DNA of 64,000 bases from Amycolatopsis rifamycinica (GCF_000695625.1 NZ_JMQI01000021.1:1-64000); one strand, 5' to 3'. Shown: positions 41,490 to 51,850, counted from the stretch's first letter. Made by a program: numbers and translations. Notes: generated by a model from the sequence alone, not told the origin.

Positions 41490-42796
41490 GGCTGCCTCCT
41501 GGAACGGGTGCCGACACCGACGTGGGCGAACCCGGCGTCGGCCAGGGCGTCGGGATCGAGCAGGTTGCGGGTGTCGACGACGATCGCCCGGTCGGCGGAC
41601 GCGGCCAGCCGGGCCCAGTCGAGGTCCCGGAACTCGGGCCACTCGGTGAGCACGACGAGCGCCGCGGCGTCCTTGGCCACCAGGTACGGGTCGTCGACGA
41701 CCTGGACCGCGCTCATCCCGGGCACGCACCCGACGGCCGGGTCGTGCGCGGTGAGTTCGGCACCCGCGCGGGCGAGCTCGGCCGCCACGGCCAGTGCCGG
41801 GGAGTCGCGCAGGTCGCCGGTGCCCGCCTTGAAGGCCAGGCCCAGCAGGCCGATGCGGGCTCCCGCGAGGGATCCGGCCGGCGAACCGGTCACCGCCTGC
41901 CGCACGGCCCGCACGACCCGGGCGCGCTGCCGGGCGTTGACGCGGACCGCGTCCCGGAGGATGGCGAAGTCGACGCCCGCCGCCTCGGCCGCGTGCAGCA
42001 GGGCCGAGGTGTCCTTCGGCAGGCACGAACCACCCCAGCCGGGACCGGGGGCGAGGAATTCGGGACCGATCCGCGCGTCCAGGCCCATGGTGCGCGAAAC
42101 CTCGCGGACGTCCGCGCCGAACCGCTCGCACAGTTCGGCCAGGACGTTCACGTAGGACAGCTTCACGGCGAGGAACGCGTTGCTCGCGTACTTCGCGAGT
42201 TCGGCGCTGGCCGAGTCGGTCGCCACCACCGGGGCGCCGGTCGGCTCGTACAGCCGTGCGACCCGCCGTGCGGCAGGCGAATCCGCCGGGTCGGTGCCGA
42301 CCACCACCCGGTCCGGGTGCAGGAAGTCTTCGACGGCGTGCCCTTCGCGGAGGAACTCCGGGTTGGCGACGACCGGCAGGTCGTCGCGGCCCAGCAGGTG
42401 GGGCAGCCGCGCCGCGGTGCCGACCGGCACGGTGGACTTGGTGACCACCACGCAGCCGGGCCGCAGCAGCCGGCCGAGCTGCGGCACGACCTGCTCGAGC
42501 ACGCCGAGGTCGGGGCGGCCGTCCTCGGCGGGCGGCGTGGGCAGGCACAGGAAGACCAGGTCCGCCCCGTAGAGCTCGGCCTGGGCGGTGGTGAAGCTCA
42601 GCGTCCGATCGGCGAGGCCCTGGCCGACCAGCTCGGCGAGGCCGGGTTCGGCGATGGCCACCTCGCCGCGGCCCAGCTCGTCCACTTTGGACTCGTCGGC
42701 GTCCACGCAGGTGACCCGGTGCCCGAGTCGGGCGAAGCACGCGGCGCTCGTCAACCCGACGTAGCCCGCACCGACGATCCCGATGTGCTCAGCCAT
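41486..42796 (-). CDS. ugd: UDP-glucose 6-dehydrogenase
   Basis: A 436-aa enzyme oxidising UDP-glucose to UDP-glucuronate. It has N-terminal IGIVGAGYVGLTSAACFARL, NPEFLREG (about 140), the catalytic cysteine in PGWGGSCLPKD and C-terminal LGLAFKAGTGDLRDSP. All domains are complete. It overlaps the GT9 gene by 8 bp and lies in the same operon as a UDP-glucuronate decarboxylase-like gene, which can use its product. Confidence 0.95.
   Translation of the reverse strand: MAEHIGIVGAGYVGLTSAACFARLGHRVTCVDADESKVDELGRGEVAIAEPGLAELVGQGLADRTLSFTTAQAELYGADLVFLCLPTPPAEDGRPDLGVLEQVVPQLGRLLRPGCVVVTKSTVPVGTAARLPHLLGRDDLPVVANPEFLREGHAVEDFLHPDRVVVGTDPADSPAARRVARLYEPTGAPVVATDSASAELAKYASNAFLAVKLSYVNVLAELCERFGADVREVSRTMGLDARIGPEFLAPGPGWGGSCLPKDTSALLHAAEAAGVDFAILRDAVRVNARQRARVVRAVRQAVTGSPAGSLAGARIGLLGLAFKAGTGDLRDSPALAVAAELARAGAELTAHDPAVGCVPGMSAVQVVDDPYLVAKDAAALVVLTEWPEFRDLDWARLAASADRAIVVDTRNLLDPDALADAGFAHVGVGTRSRRQP
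42680..42692. repeat. GTCCANNNTGGAC palindrome, copy 5
   Basis: GTCCACTTTGGAC inside ugd. Confidence 0.85.
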
Positions 42797-43733
42797 GGGC
42801 CACCCGCATTTCCAGGGCCGAGCGCGCCGCGGCCAGCACGCGTTCCTCGCCCAGCAGCAACAGTCCACCGTCGGGCTCTTCGCCGTGCGGGTCGCCGACG
42901 TTCCCGGCCCAGAGCACGACGTGCTGCCGCGCCGACGGCGGCGGGCCCCACAGCCGCGGCGGGGTCGGGCCGAACAGCAGCACCGACGGCGTGCCGAACG
43001 CGGTCGCGAGGTGCCCGACGCCGGTGTCGCCGCAGACGACGAGCGCCGCCCCGGCCACCAGCGCGGCCAGCTCCGCCAGGCCGGTGCGCCCGGCCAGCAC
43101 GGCGTCGTCGCCGAGCCCGGCCGCTTCGGCGATGGAAAGCGCCAGATCGCGTTCGGCGGCGCTGCCGGTGAGCACGACGCGGTGACCGTCGGCGGCGAGG
43201 TCCCGCACGACGGTCGCGAACCGCTCGGGCGGCCAGCGCCGGGCCGGGAACGCCGCGCCGGGGTGCACCACGACGGCGTCCGGGGCCGGGCTGGGGCCCG
43301 GCGGCACGGGCAGGTGCAGCGCCGAGCGGTCGGCCTCCAGGTGGTGGTACTCGACGAGCCGGCACCAGCGGTCCACCTCGTGCACGTCGTCGCGCCACTC
43401 CAGCCCGGGTACGTCGGGGAAGTCGGGGTGGCGGTGGGTCAGCAGCTCGGCGGGGTCGGTCTCGAGCAGGTCGTGGAGGCTCTCCGGGCCGCTGCCGTGC
43501 AGGTTGACCGCGAGCCGCGGCGGCGGGCCCGGCCAGGCGAGCTCGCCGAGCCCCGGCGTCGGCAGCAGCTCGTCGACCGCGTCGATCAGCTCCACCAGGT
43601 CCCGCAGGCTCTCCGGCGCGGCCAGCACCAGCCGTTCGCCCGGGTACGCCGCGCGCAGGGCGCGCAGCGCGGGCACCGCCGTCAGCAGGTCACCGACGCC
43701 GAGCGCGCGCAGCACGAGGACCGCGGAGCTCAC
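42789..43733 (-). CDS. Glycosyltransferase family 9
   Basis: A 314-aa GT9 enzyme: N-terminal AVLVLRALGVGDLLTAVPAL, and C-terminal VVCGDTGVGHLATAFGTPSV with the GDTGxGHLA donor loop. It is a second heptosyltransferase-like enzyme in the locus, paralogous to 35406-36452. GTG 43733 is chosen for its GTGA overlap with the upstream SDR gene; GTG 43739 is an alternative. Confidence 0.9.
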   Translation of the reverse strand: MSSAVLVLRALGVGDLLTAVPALRALRAAYPGERLVLAAPESLRDLVELIDAVDELLPTPGLGELAWPGPPPRLAVNLHGSGPESLHDLLETDPAELLTHRHPDFPDVPGLEWRDDVHEVDRWCRLVEYHHLEADRSALHLPVPPGPSPAPDAVVVHPGAAFPARRWPPERFATVVRDLAADGHRVVLTGSAAERDLALSIAEAAGLGDDAVLAGRTGLAELAALVAGAALVVCGDTGVGHLATAFGTPSVLLFGPTPPRLWGPPPSARQHVVLWAGNVGDPHGEEPDGGLLLLGEERVLAAARSALEMRVAHG

Positions 43734-44416
43734 GGCCACGACCCCTCCTCCGACGCGCACACGACCATCTCCCGGACCTCGGCGCCCGGCGGCTGCTGGA
43801 GCGCGAACACGACCGTGCTCGCGACGTGCTCCGGCTGGTTGAGCTTCGCGTCCGGCGGCGGCTTGTACTGGTCGGTGCGGTCGTCGAAGAAGTGCGTCCA
43901 CATCCCGCCGGGGACGAGCAGCGTGACGCCGACGCGGCCGGCCAGCTCGGCGGCGAGCGCCCGGGTGAAGCCGACGACGCCGAACTTCGAGGCGCAGTAG
44001 GCGGTCGCGTCGCTCACCGCCTTGATGCCCAGGGTGGACGCGACGGTGACGACCGTGCCGTGCGAGCGTTCCAGGTAGGGGAGCGCGGCGCGGATGACCG
44101 CGGCCGTGCCGAACAGGTTCACCTTCACCACCCGCTCCCAGTCCTCGGTGGACACTTCGCCGAGCGGCCCGCACGCGTCGGTGCCGGCGGCGGTGAAGAC
44201 GCCGTCCAGGCCGCCCGCGCGTTCGGCCAGCTCACGCACGGCCGCCTCGGTGGCGGCGGTGTCGGTCAGGTCGGCTTCGACGTACTCGGCCGGGTCGTCG
44301 GGGCGGACGCGGTCGAGGACGTAGGGGGTGCCGCCGGCCTTGCGGACGGCGTCGACGGTGGCGGCGCCGAGGCCGGACGCGCCACCGGTGATCAGGACGT
44401 TGCCGAGGGGTCGCAT
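43730..44416 (-). CDS. Short-chain dehydrogenase/reductase
   Basis: A 228-aa SDR with LITGGASGLGAATV cofactor loop, AAGTD and catalytic ASTLG...YCASK. It is not HldD, the heptose epimerase, which is an extended SDR. In this operon it may oxidise, reduce or epimerise a sugar nucleotide, but nothing in the sequence proves that. GAAGGAG precedes the ATG. Confidence 0.88.
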   Translation of the reverse strand: MRPLGNVLITGGASGLGAATVDAVRKAGGTPYVLDRVRPDDPAEYVEADLTDTAATEAAVRELAERAGGLDGVFTAAGTDACGPLGEVSTEDWERVVKVNLFGTAAVIRAALPYLERSHGTVVTVASTLGIKAVSDATAYCASKFGVVGFTRALAAELAGRVGVTLLVPGGMWTHFFDDRTDQYKPPPDAKLNQPEHVASTVVFALQQPPGAEVREMVVCASEEGSWP

Positions 44417-44440
44417 CGCTCTCCTTCGCGGGCGAGGGGA

Positions 44441-45808
44441 TCAGGCACTGGCCGCCGCGGCGACCAGCCGGGAGGTCGAGTAGCCGGGCACGGTCGGGAC
44501 GAGCACGACCTCGCCGCCGTGCCGTTCGACCACTTCGCGTTCGGGCAGGTCCGCCGCCGCGTAGTCGCCGCCCTTCACCCACACGTCCGGGCGCAGCTTC
44601 TCGAGGACGGCGACCGGCGAGGGCTCGTCGAAGACGGCGACGGCGTCCACAAAGGACAAAGCGGTGAGCAGCCGGGCGCGGTCGCGGTCACGGACCAGCG
44701 GGCGGCCGGGCCCCTTGAGGCCCCGCACCGACGCGTCGGAATTGAGGCAGACGACGAGCGCGTCACCGAGGGCGCGGGCCTGTCGCAGCAGGCTCACGTG
44801 CCCGGGGTGCAGCAGGTCGAAGCAGCCGCCGGTGGCGATCAGGCGGCCACCGGTTTCGCGGACCCGCCGGGCGAGGCCGAAAGCGTCGGTGGCGGGCTGG
44901 GGGTCGGGGACCGGGCCGTCGTTCGTGGACAGCGCGGTCGCGCCGCCGGCGGCGACGAACCGGGCGGCCGCCTCGACCGCCGTCACCACGGCCTCGGTCG
45001 TGTCCGCCCCGCCGAGCAGCGCCGCGGTGGCCGCGGCGGCGAACCGGTCGCCCGCGCCGCAGGTGTCGGGCGCGGTGTGGCCAGGGGTCCGGGCCGCGGC
45101 GGGGATCGGGACGGTCGTTTCGCCGAGGCCGTCGGACAGGACCGCGCCCCTTGACCCGACGGTCACCGCGACCGCGTCGGCGTGCCAGTGGCCGCGCAGC
45201 AGCTTGGCGAGCTCGGCCGGCTCCTCGTGCCCGGCGAGCACCGCCCGCGCCTCGGCGAGGTTCGGCGTGGCCAGCCGTGTGCCGGGCACCGGCTGCGCGC
45301 CGCGCGGGTGCGGGTCCCAGACCACCGGGATCCGCTCGGCCAGCTCCCGCAGGAGCCGCCGCACGTCGGCGTTGCGGGTCAGGCCGCGGCCGTAGTCGGC
45401 CACGAGGATCGCGCCCGCGTCCTCCAGGAGCTCGTGCACCCGGGCGGGCAGCGGGTCGGTGGTCGCCGTGCCGTCGCCGGAATCCAGGCGCAGCAACGAC
45501 TGCCCGCCCGCGCGGACGCGGGTCTTGCAGACCGTCGTCCCGCGCAGCGGCAGCGGCACCACCGTGACGTCCGGTTCCAGCAGCCCGGCCAGCGCGTGGC
45601 CGCCTTCGTCGTCGCCGAGCGGCGTGACCAGGACGACCTCCGCCGCGGACCGCGCGGCCAGCAGCGCGGCCAGACCGGCGCCACCGGGGCGGCGGCGCCG
45701 GGCCGTCAGGTCGACCACCGGCACCGGCGCCTCCGGGCACAGCCGCTCGGCGGTGCCTTCGGCGTCGACGTCCAGCAGCGTGTCGCCGAGGACGACCAGC
45801 GGCTTCAC
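44441..45808 (-). CDS. hldE: Bifunctional heptose-7-P kinase / heptose-1-P adenylyltransferase
   Basis: A 455-aa two-domain HldE/RfaE. Residues 1-300 are a PfkB-type kinase ending in DTCGAGDRF (catalytic Asp254). Residues about 320-455 are a nucleotidyltransferase with GGCFDLLHPGHVSLL (HxGH at 334-337) and KGGDY. It phosphorylates D-glycero-D-manno-heptose 7-P at C1 and, after GmhB removes the 7-phosphate, makes ADP-heptose. GTG overlaps the gmhA stop by 4 bp. Confidence 0.95.
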   Translation of the reverse strand: MKPLVVLGDTLLDVDAEGTAERLCPEAPVPVVDLTARRRRPGGAGLAALLAARSAAEVVLVTPLGDDEGGHALAGLLEPDVTVVPLPLRGTTVCKTRVRAGGQSLLRLDSGDGTATTDPLPARVHELLEDAGAILVADYGRGLTRNADVRRLLRELAERIPVVWDPHPRGAQPVPGTRLATPNLAEARAVLAGHEEPAELAKLLRGHWHADAVAVTVGSRGAVLSDGLGETTVPIPAAARTPGHTAPDTCGAGDRFAAAATAALLGGADTTEAVVTAVEAAARFVAAGGATALSTNDGPVPDPQPATDAFGLARRVRETGGRLIATGGCFDLLHPGHVSLLRQARALGDALVVCLNSDASVRGLKGPGRPLVRDRDRARLLTALSFVDAVAVFDEPSPVAVLEKLRPDVWVKGGDYAAADLPEREVVERHGGEVVLVPTVPGYSTSRLVAAAASA

Positions 45809-46365
45809 GCGGTCACTCCGAGCGCGTCGTCGAGCGCCGCGCAGAGGCCGTGGACGAGCGCGAGATGCATTTCCTGCACGGTCGCGACGGTCGGCGCCTC
45901 GACCGTCACGGCGTCGTCGCACAGGGCGGCGAGGGGGTTCGGGGCGGGCCCGGTCAGCGCCCACGTCGTCACTCCGAGCTCGTGCGCGGCCTTGGCCGCG
46001 GCGACGACGTTCGGGCTGGTGCCGCTGGTGGACAGGCAGACCAGCACGTCACCCGGCCGCCCGTGCGCGCGCACCTGCCGGGCGAAGACCTCGTGGTCGC
46101 CGTAGTCGTTGACGATGGCCGTGGTCGCGGACGTGTCCGCGTGCAGCGCGATGGCCGAGAGCGGCTGCCGTTCGTGGCGGAACCGGCCGACGAGCTCGCC
46201 GGTCAGGTGCTGGGCTTCGGCGGCGCTGCCGCCGTTGCCGCACGCGAGCAGCCGGCCACCGGCCTCGAACACGCCGGCGAGGTGCCGTCCCCACGCGACT
46301 ATCTTGGGGGCGGATTCGCGAGTCCGGCTGGCGGCTTCGGCCAGCGCGGCGAGATGGTCTTCCAT
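45805..46365 (-). CDS. gmhA: Phosphoheptose isomerase
   Basis: A 186-aa SIS-domain sugar isomerase converting sedoheptulose 7-P to D-glycero-D-manno-heptose 7-P. It has CGNGGSAAEAQHLTGELVGR (about 42-61), the CLSTSGTSPNV phosphate loop and ALALTG-type strand (WALTGPAPNPL). It is the committed heptose step. The ATG overlaps the carbamoyltransferase stop by one base (TGATG). Confidence 0.95.
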   Translation of the reverse strand: MEDHLAALAEAASRTRESAPKIVAWGRHLAGVFEAGGRLLACGNGGSAAEAQHLTGELVGRFRHERQPLSAIALHADTSATTAIVNDYGDHEVFARQVRAHGRPGDVLVCLSTSGTSPNVVAAAKAAHELGVTTWALTGPAPNPLAALCDDAVTVEAPTVATVQEMHLALVHGLCAALDDALGVTA

Positions 46366-48038
46366 CACGGCACCTCCTTCTTCTCCGGCGACGCCGCGCC
46401 GGTTCGAGTGGGGCGGGGACGCCGGAGCACGAACGGCCCCAGCGCGAGCAGGTCGATCGGGGCCGAGCCGAAGCACTCCAGCGCGTCCCGCGGCGAGTCG
46501 ACCATCGGGCGGCCCGCGGTGTTGAGACTGGTGTTGATCACGACCGGCAGGCCGGTCCGGCGCTCGAAAGCGGCCAGCATCCGGGCCAGCACCGGGTTTT
46601 CGCGCTCTTCGACGGTCTGCACGCGGGCCGTGCCGTCGACGTGGGTGACGGCCGGGATGCGGTCGCGCCAGTCTTCGGCGACGTCGTGCACGAACAGCAT
46701 GTACGGGCTGGGCAGCGGACCGCGGGTGAAGATGTCGGCCGCCCGCTCGGCCCGCACCATCGGCGCCACCGGCCGGAACTGCTCGCGGCCCTTGACGTCG
46801 TTGAGCCGCTCGAGGTTCGCCTTGCGGCCCGGGTGGGCCAGCAGCGACCGGTGCCCCAGCGCCCGCGGGCCGAACTCGGCGCGGCCCTGGAACCAGGCGA
46901 TCACTTCGTCGTTGGCCAGCGCTTCGGCGACGGTCTCGGCGAGGTCGTCGGGCCGCTCGTAAGGCAGCTTCGCCTTGATGAGGATTTCCTCGAGTTCCTC
47001 GTCGGTCCACCCGCGGCCCAACCCGGCGTCGCCCATGGGTGTGCCGCGTTCCCCGGCCTCGGCGGCCAGCTGCAGCGCCGCGCCGAGCGCGGTGCCCGCG
47101 TCCCCCGCGGCGGGCTGCACCCAGATCCGGTCGAACGGGCCCTCGGCGTGCAGGCGGGTGTTGGCGACGCAGTTGAGCGCGATCCCGCCCGCCAGCGCCA
47201 GGTTCCGCTGACCGGTGCGTTCGTGCAGCCAGTCGGTCAGCTCGAGGAGGATGTCTTCGAGGACCTTCTGGACGCTCGCGGCGAGATCGGCGTGCCGCGG
47301 GCTCAGCTCCTGGCCGGCTTCGCGGCGCGGGGCCAGCGAAGCGAGGTCGACGCCGGAGGCGCGGAAACCGCCGTCGCCGGTGACGTGGACGTGCTCGCAG
47401 AGTTCGTCGAGGAATTCCGGCTTGCCGTAGGAGGCGAGCGCCATGACCTTGTACTCGTCGCTGGACCGCGCGAAGCCGAGGTGCTCGGTGAGGTCCTCGT
47501 AGAGCAGGCCGAGCGAGTGCGGCAGCTTCTGGGCGGCCAGTTCCTTGAACCGCCCGTCCCGGTACTCACCGGCCAGATAGGACGTGCTTTCGCCGCGGCC
47601 GTCCGCGACGAGCACGGCGCAGTCGCCGAACGGCGCGGCGAGCGCGGCCGACGCGGCGTGCGCGACGTGGTGCCGGACGAACTTGACGATGCCCGGGTCG
47701 AGTCCGGGCAACGCGGATTTCAGGAACAGGGGTGCCCGCTTCGCGAACTCCGTCCGCAGCTCCTCGCCGCTCGGGTCGTGGCCGGACAGGCCCGGCTCGA
47801 CCAGCGCGGGGTCGTAGGAGTATCCGACGGCGTCGAGGTCCTTCGCGGACAGTCCCGCCTGGGCCAGGCACCAGGCGGCGGCCTGGGCGGGCTGTTCCCA
47901 CGTGGAGAACGGCACCGCCTGCTTGCCGTGCTTGCGGCGGCTGAAGCGTTCTTCCTCCGCCGCGGCGATGATCTCCCCGTCCACCACCAGCGCTGCGGCC
48001 GGGTCGTGGAAGACGGCATTGATCCCGAGTATGCGCAT
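46365..48038 (-). CDS. Carbamoyltransferase, NodU/CmcH/TobZ family
   Basis: A 557-aa O-carbamoyltransferase with the two-domain layout of this family. The N-terminal Kae1-like domain has ILGINAVFHDPAAALVVDG, FVRHHVAHAASAALAAPF (metal-binding His pair) and GLLYEDLTEHLGF. The C-terminal YrdC-like domain has GRAEFGPRALGHRSLLAHPG. It makes carbamoyl-AMP and transfers carbamoyl to a hydroxyl. Sitting directly before gmhA-hldE, it may carbamoylate a heptose, as WapO-type enzymes do in Pseudomonas LPS. That is an inference. Confidence 0.92.
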   Translation of the reverse strand: MRILGINAVFHDPAAALVVDGEIIAAAEEERFSRRKHGKQAVPFSTWEQPAQAAAWCLAQAGLSAKDLDAVGYSYDPALVEPGLSGHDPSGEELRTEFAKRAPLFLKSALPGLDPGIVKFVRHHVAHAASAALAAPFGDCAVLVADGRGESTSYLAGEYRDGRFKELAAQKLPHSLGLLYEDLTEHLGFARSSDEYKVMALASYGKPEFLDELCEHVHVTGDGGFRASGVDLASLAPRREAGQELSPRHADLAASVQKVLEDILLELTDWLHERTGQRNLALAGGIALNCVANTRLHAEGPFDRIWVQPAAGDAGTALGAALQLAAEAGERGTPMGDAGLGRGWTDEELEEILIKAKLPYERPDDLAETVAEALANDEVIAWFQGRAEFGPRALGHRSLLAHPGRKANLERLNDVKGREQFRPVAPMVRAERAADIFTRGPLPSPYMLFVHDVAEDWRDRIPAVTHVDGTARVQTVEERENPVLARMLAAFERRTGLPVVINTSLNTAGRPMVDSPRDALECFGSAPIDLLALGPFVLRRPRPTRTGAASPEKKEVP

Positions 48039-48150
48039 CGACCTGCCTCTGGCGTTTCGGCGCGGACTCGTGGGGCCCGCTCTCACCTATAGCGCTACCC
48101 GGTGAAGTCGTTGATAAACGATGACGGGCAAAAGCCCTGGGCGTCGCTAC

Positions 48151-49116
<966 letters not shown>

Positions 49117-49189
49117 GCCGTGGCGGCTACCCGGCCGAGGTGGGCGCAAAACCGTGTAAGCGGGTGGTGAGCGGGTAAGCGTCAAGACC

Positions 49190-50047
49190 ATGCGAGTTCT
49201 GCTCACCGGTTGGGCCAGTTTTCTGCACGGAGAAGCCACGGCGGGTGACGTCCTGAGCCTGCGCGCGGCGGCGTCCGCGCTGGCGGAGGCGGGGATCGAT
49301 CACCGGGTCGCGTGGAGCCCCGGCTTCCGCCCCGGCACGCTGCACCTGCCCGACGCGCCACCCGAGGACTACACGCACGTCGTCTTCGCCTGCGGCCCGG
49401 TCCACGGGCCGCAGGTGCGTTCGCTGCACGAGCGCTACGCCGCCTGCCGCCGGATCGCGGTCGGCGTGTCCGTGCCCGATCCCGATGATCCGGCGGTGAC
49501 GGGGTTCCACCGGGTCCTCCCGCGCGACGACGGCGTCACCGCCGAACTCGACTTGGCGCTGGGCGCCGCGGTGTCGCCGAAGCCGGTGCTGGGCGTGATC
49601 CTGGCCCCGCACCAGCCGGAGTACGGCCACGCGGGCCGGCACGGCGACGTCCACGAGGCACTGACGGGCTGGCTCGCCGGTGTCGACTGCGCCCGGGTGC
49701 CGCTGGACACCCGGCTCGCGCACGAGGACTGGCAGCGGTGCGCCACCCCGGACCAGTTCGCCGCGCTGGTGTCCAAAATGGACGCCGTGGTGACGACCCG
49801 GCTGCACGGGCTGGTCTTCGGGCTCAAGGCCGGAGTGCCGGTGCTCGCGGTCGACCCGGTGGCCGGCGGCGGGAAGGTGACCGCGCAGGGGAAGGCCCTG
49901 GACTGGCCGGTGGTGGCCGCCGAGGACGTCCACGACACCGCGCTGCTCGACGCCCGCCTGAAGTGGTGCCTGCCGGCCGCGGTGCGGCCGCCCGCGCACC
50001 CGCCGTCGCTGGCCGCGCTCGTGGACGAGCTGGTGGGGGCGCGGTGA
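49190..50047 (+). CDS. Polysaccharide pyruvyl transferase-like protein
   Basis: A 285-aa GT-B-like protein. The C-terminal TTRLHGLVFGLKAGVPVLAV matches the S/TxRxHGxxxGxxxGxP pattern of CsaB/ExoV-type polysaccharide pyruvyl transferases. It could add ketal pyruvate to a surface polymer. It is divergent from the UXS-like gene and overlaps the next GT2 gene by 4 bp (GTGA). Confidence 0.82.
   Translation: MRVLLTGWASFLHGEATAGDVLSLRAAASALAEAGIDHRVAWSPGFRPGTLHLPDAPPEDYTHVVFACGPVHGPQVRSLHERYAACRRIAVGVSVPDPDDPAVTGFHRVLPRDDGVTAELDLALGAAVSPKPVLGVILAPHQPEYGHAGRHGDVHEALTGWLAGVDCARVPLDTRLAHEDWQRCATPDQFAALVSKMDAVVTTRLHGLVFGLKAGVPVLAVDPVAGGGKVTAQGKALDWPVVAAEDVHDTALLDARLKWCLPAAVRPPAHPPSLAALVDELVGAR
49771..49783. 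repeat. GTCCANNNTGGAC palindrome, copy 6
   Basis: GTCCAAAATGGAC inside the pyruvyl-transferase-like gene. It brings a rare AAA codon. Confidence 0.85.
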
Positions 50048-50910
50048 GCGCGCGCACGACCGTCGTCATCGCCACCCGCAACCGCGCCACCGAGCTGGCC
50101 AGGACCCTCAGCCGGTTGTCCTCATTGGACCCGCGGCCGCCGGTCATCGTGCTGGACAACGCGTCCGAGGACGACACGGCCGAGGTGGCCGGACGGCACG
50201 GGAACGTCCGGGTGATCCGCCTGCCGCAGAACCTCGGCGCCGCCGCCCGCACGCTCGGCGTCATCGCGGCCGACACCCCGTACATCGCCTTCAGCGACGA
50301 CGACTCGTGGTGGGCGCCGGACGCACTGACCGAGGCGGAGCGGATCTTCGACGAGCACCCGAGGACCGGCCTGCTCGCCGCGCGCACCCTCGTCGGCCCG
50401 GAATGCCGGGACGACCCGGTGACACCCGAAATGGAGCGCAGCCCGCTGGGCCACCCGGCCGGCGCGCCCGGGCCGCTGGTGCTCGGCTTCCTGGCCTGCT
50501 CGGCGATCGTGCGCCGCACGGCGTACCTGCAGGTCGGCGGCTTCAGCCCGCTGCTGCACTTCGGCGCGGAGGAGCAGCTGCTCGCCTACGACCTGGCCGC
50601 GCGCGGCTGGGAGGTCTGCTACGTCGGGCGCCTGCGCGCCCACCACCACCCGTCGCGGTCGCGGCCGCCCTCGTCGTGGCGCCGCCGGGCCGAGCTGCGC
50701 AACCGGCTGCTCATCGCCGTGCTGCGCCGCCCACCGCGGGTGTGCCGCCGCGAGGTGGCGCGGACGCTGGTGAAGGCACCGGGCGCCGTCCTCGGCGCGG
50801 TGCCGCGGCTGCCGCGCGCGCTGAGCTCCCGCCGCGTCCTGCCCGCCCACGTCGAACACCAGGCCCGCACTCTGGAAAGGACCGCCGAATGGCGCGAATC
50901 TCGGTCGTGA
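50044..50910 (+). CDS. GT2 glycosyltransferase, tandem copy 1
   Basis: A 288-aa GT-A enzyme: VVIATRNRATELARTLSRL, VLDNASEDDTAEVA, YIAFSDDDSWWAPDAL (DDD metal site) and EEQLLAYDLAARGWEVCYVG. It has a basic C-terminal tail. It is paralogous to the next gene (same NLGAxAR, DDD and EEQ/EEE pattern). It starts GTG, coupled to the pyruvyl-transferase-like gene. Confidence 0.92.
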   Translation: MSARTTVVIATRNRATELARTLSRLSSLDPRPPVIVLDNASEDDTAEVAGRHGNVRVIRLPQNLGAAARTLGVIAADTPYIAFSDDDSWWAPDALTEAERIFDEHPRTGLLAARTLVGPECRDDPVTPEMERSPLGHPAGAPGPLVLGFLACSAIVRRTAYLQVGGFSPLLHFGAEEQLLAYDLAARGWEVCYVGRLRAHHHPSRSRPPSSWRRRAELRNRLLIAVLRRPPRVCRREVARTLVKAPGAVLGAVPRLPRALSSRRVLPAHVEHQARTLERTAEWRESRS

Positions 50911-51779
50911 TCATCACCTGCAACCGCCGCGAGCAGTTGCGCGAGACGCTGGCGCACATGACGTCCTTGCCGGACGCCGCGCCGATCTTCGTCGCCGACA
51001 ACGGCTCCGCCGACGGCACGGCCGACATGGTCGCCCGGGAGTTCCCCGGCGTCCGCCTGTTCCGGCTGGCGGAGAACCTCGGCGCGGTGGCCCGCAACGT
51101 GGCCGTCGAGGAGGTGACGACACCCTACGTCGCCTTCTGCGACGACGACACGACGTGGCAGCCCGGCGCGCTCACCCGGGCCGCGGAGATCCTCGACGCG
51201 TACCCGGGCCTCGGGTCGGTGACCGGGCGTTGCCTGGTCGAGCCCGGCCTGGCCGAGGACCCGATCACGCCGGAGCTGCGCGAGTCGCCGGTGCCCGGCC
51301 CGGACTGGCTGCCGGGGCCGGCGCTGCTCGGCATCATGGCGGGCCTGACGGCGGTGCGCGTCAGCGCGTTCCGCGAGGTCGGCGGCTTCTCGACGCGGAT
51401 GTGGCTCGGCGGCGAGGAGGAGCTGTTCGCACTGGACCTGGCCGCCCGCGGCTGGTGGATGTGCTGGGCCGAGGACGTCGTGATCCACCACGCGCCGTCG
51501 AAGCTGCGCGACCCGCGCCACCGCCGTCGCCTCGGCATCCGCAACACGCTGTGGACGCTGCTGCTGCGCCGCCCCTGGCCGGCGGTCTTCCGCCGTGGCC
51601 GGGACGTGCTGCGCACCGCCCCTCGCGACGCGGCGACCGCCGCCGCCCTGCTCGACGTGCTCCGCGGCCTGCCGGGGGTCCTGCGGGACCGCCGGGTGGT
51701 CCCGCCCCACGTCGAACACGGCCTCCGCCTGCTGGAAGCTCCCCAACGAGCCTCGAAAGCCCGCCGCTACGTCGGCTGA
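50889..51779 (+). CDS. GT2 glycosyltransferase, tandem copy 2
   Basis: A 296-aa GT-A enzyme with SVVIITCNRREQLRETLAHM, VADNGSADGTADMVA, YVAFCDDDTTWQPGAL and GGEEELFALDLAARGWWMCW. It starts 22 bases inside the 3' end of copy 1 and is probably its tandem duplicate. AAAGGA precedes the ATG. Confidence 0.92.
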   Translation: MARISVVIITCNRREQLRETLAHMTSLPDAAPIFVADNGSADGTADMVAREFPGVRLFRLAENLGAVARNVAVEEVTTPYVAFCDDDTTWQPGALTRAAEILDAYPGLGSVTGRCLVEPGLAEDPITPELRESPVPGPDWLPGPALLGIMAGLTAVRVSAFREVGGFSTRMWLGGEEELFALDLAARGWWMCWAEDVVIHHAPSKLRDPRHRRRLGIRNTLWTLLLRRPWPAVFRRGRDVLRTAPRDAATAAALLDVLRGLPGVLRDRRVVPPHVEHGLRLLEAPQRASKARRYVG

Positions 51780-51787
51780 AGACGGGT

Positions 51788-51850
51788 CCGAGGCGTCACT
51801 TTCACGTGAAAGTGACGCCTCGGGACCGCCACTTTCACGTGAAAGCGGCG
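51788..51850. repeat. Two palindromic CACTTTCACGTGAAAGTG elements, copies 2 and 3
   Basis: 51788-51823 is a perfect 36-bp palindrome centred on TCAC|GTGA. 51827-51850 is a second palindrome with the same core and one mismatch. They lie between two convergent glycosyltransferase genes, where they could act as terminators. A related copy is at 39383-39418. Confidence 0.85.

Noticed and set aside
43730..44416. HldD (ADP-heptose 6-epimerase)
   Set aside because: The protein is a short classical SDR of 228 aa. HldD is an extended SDR of over 300 aa with different motifs.
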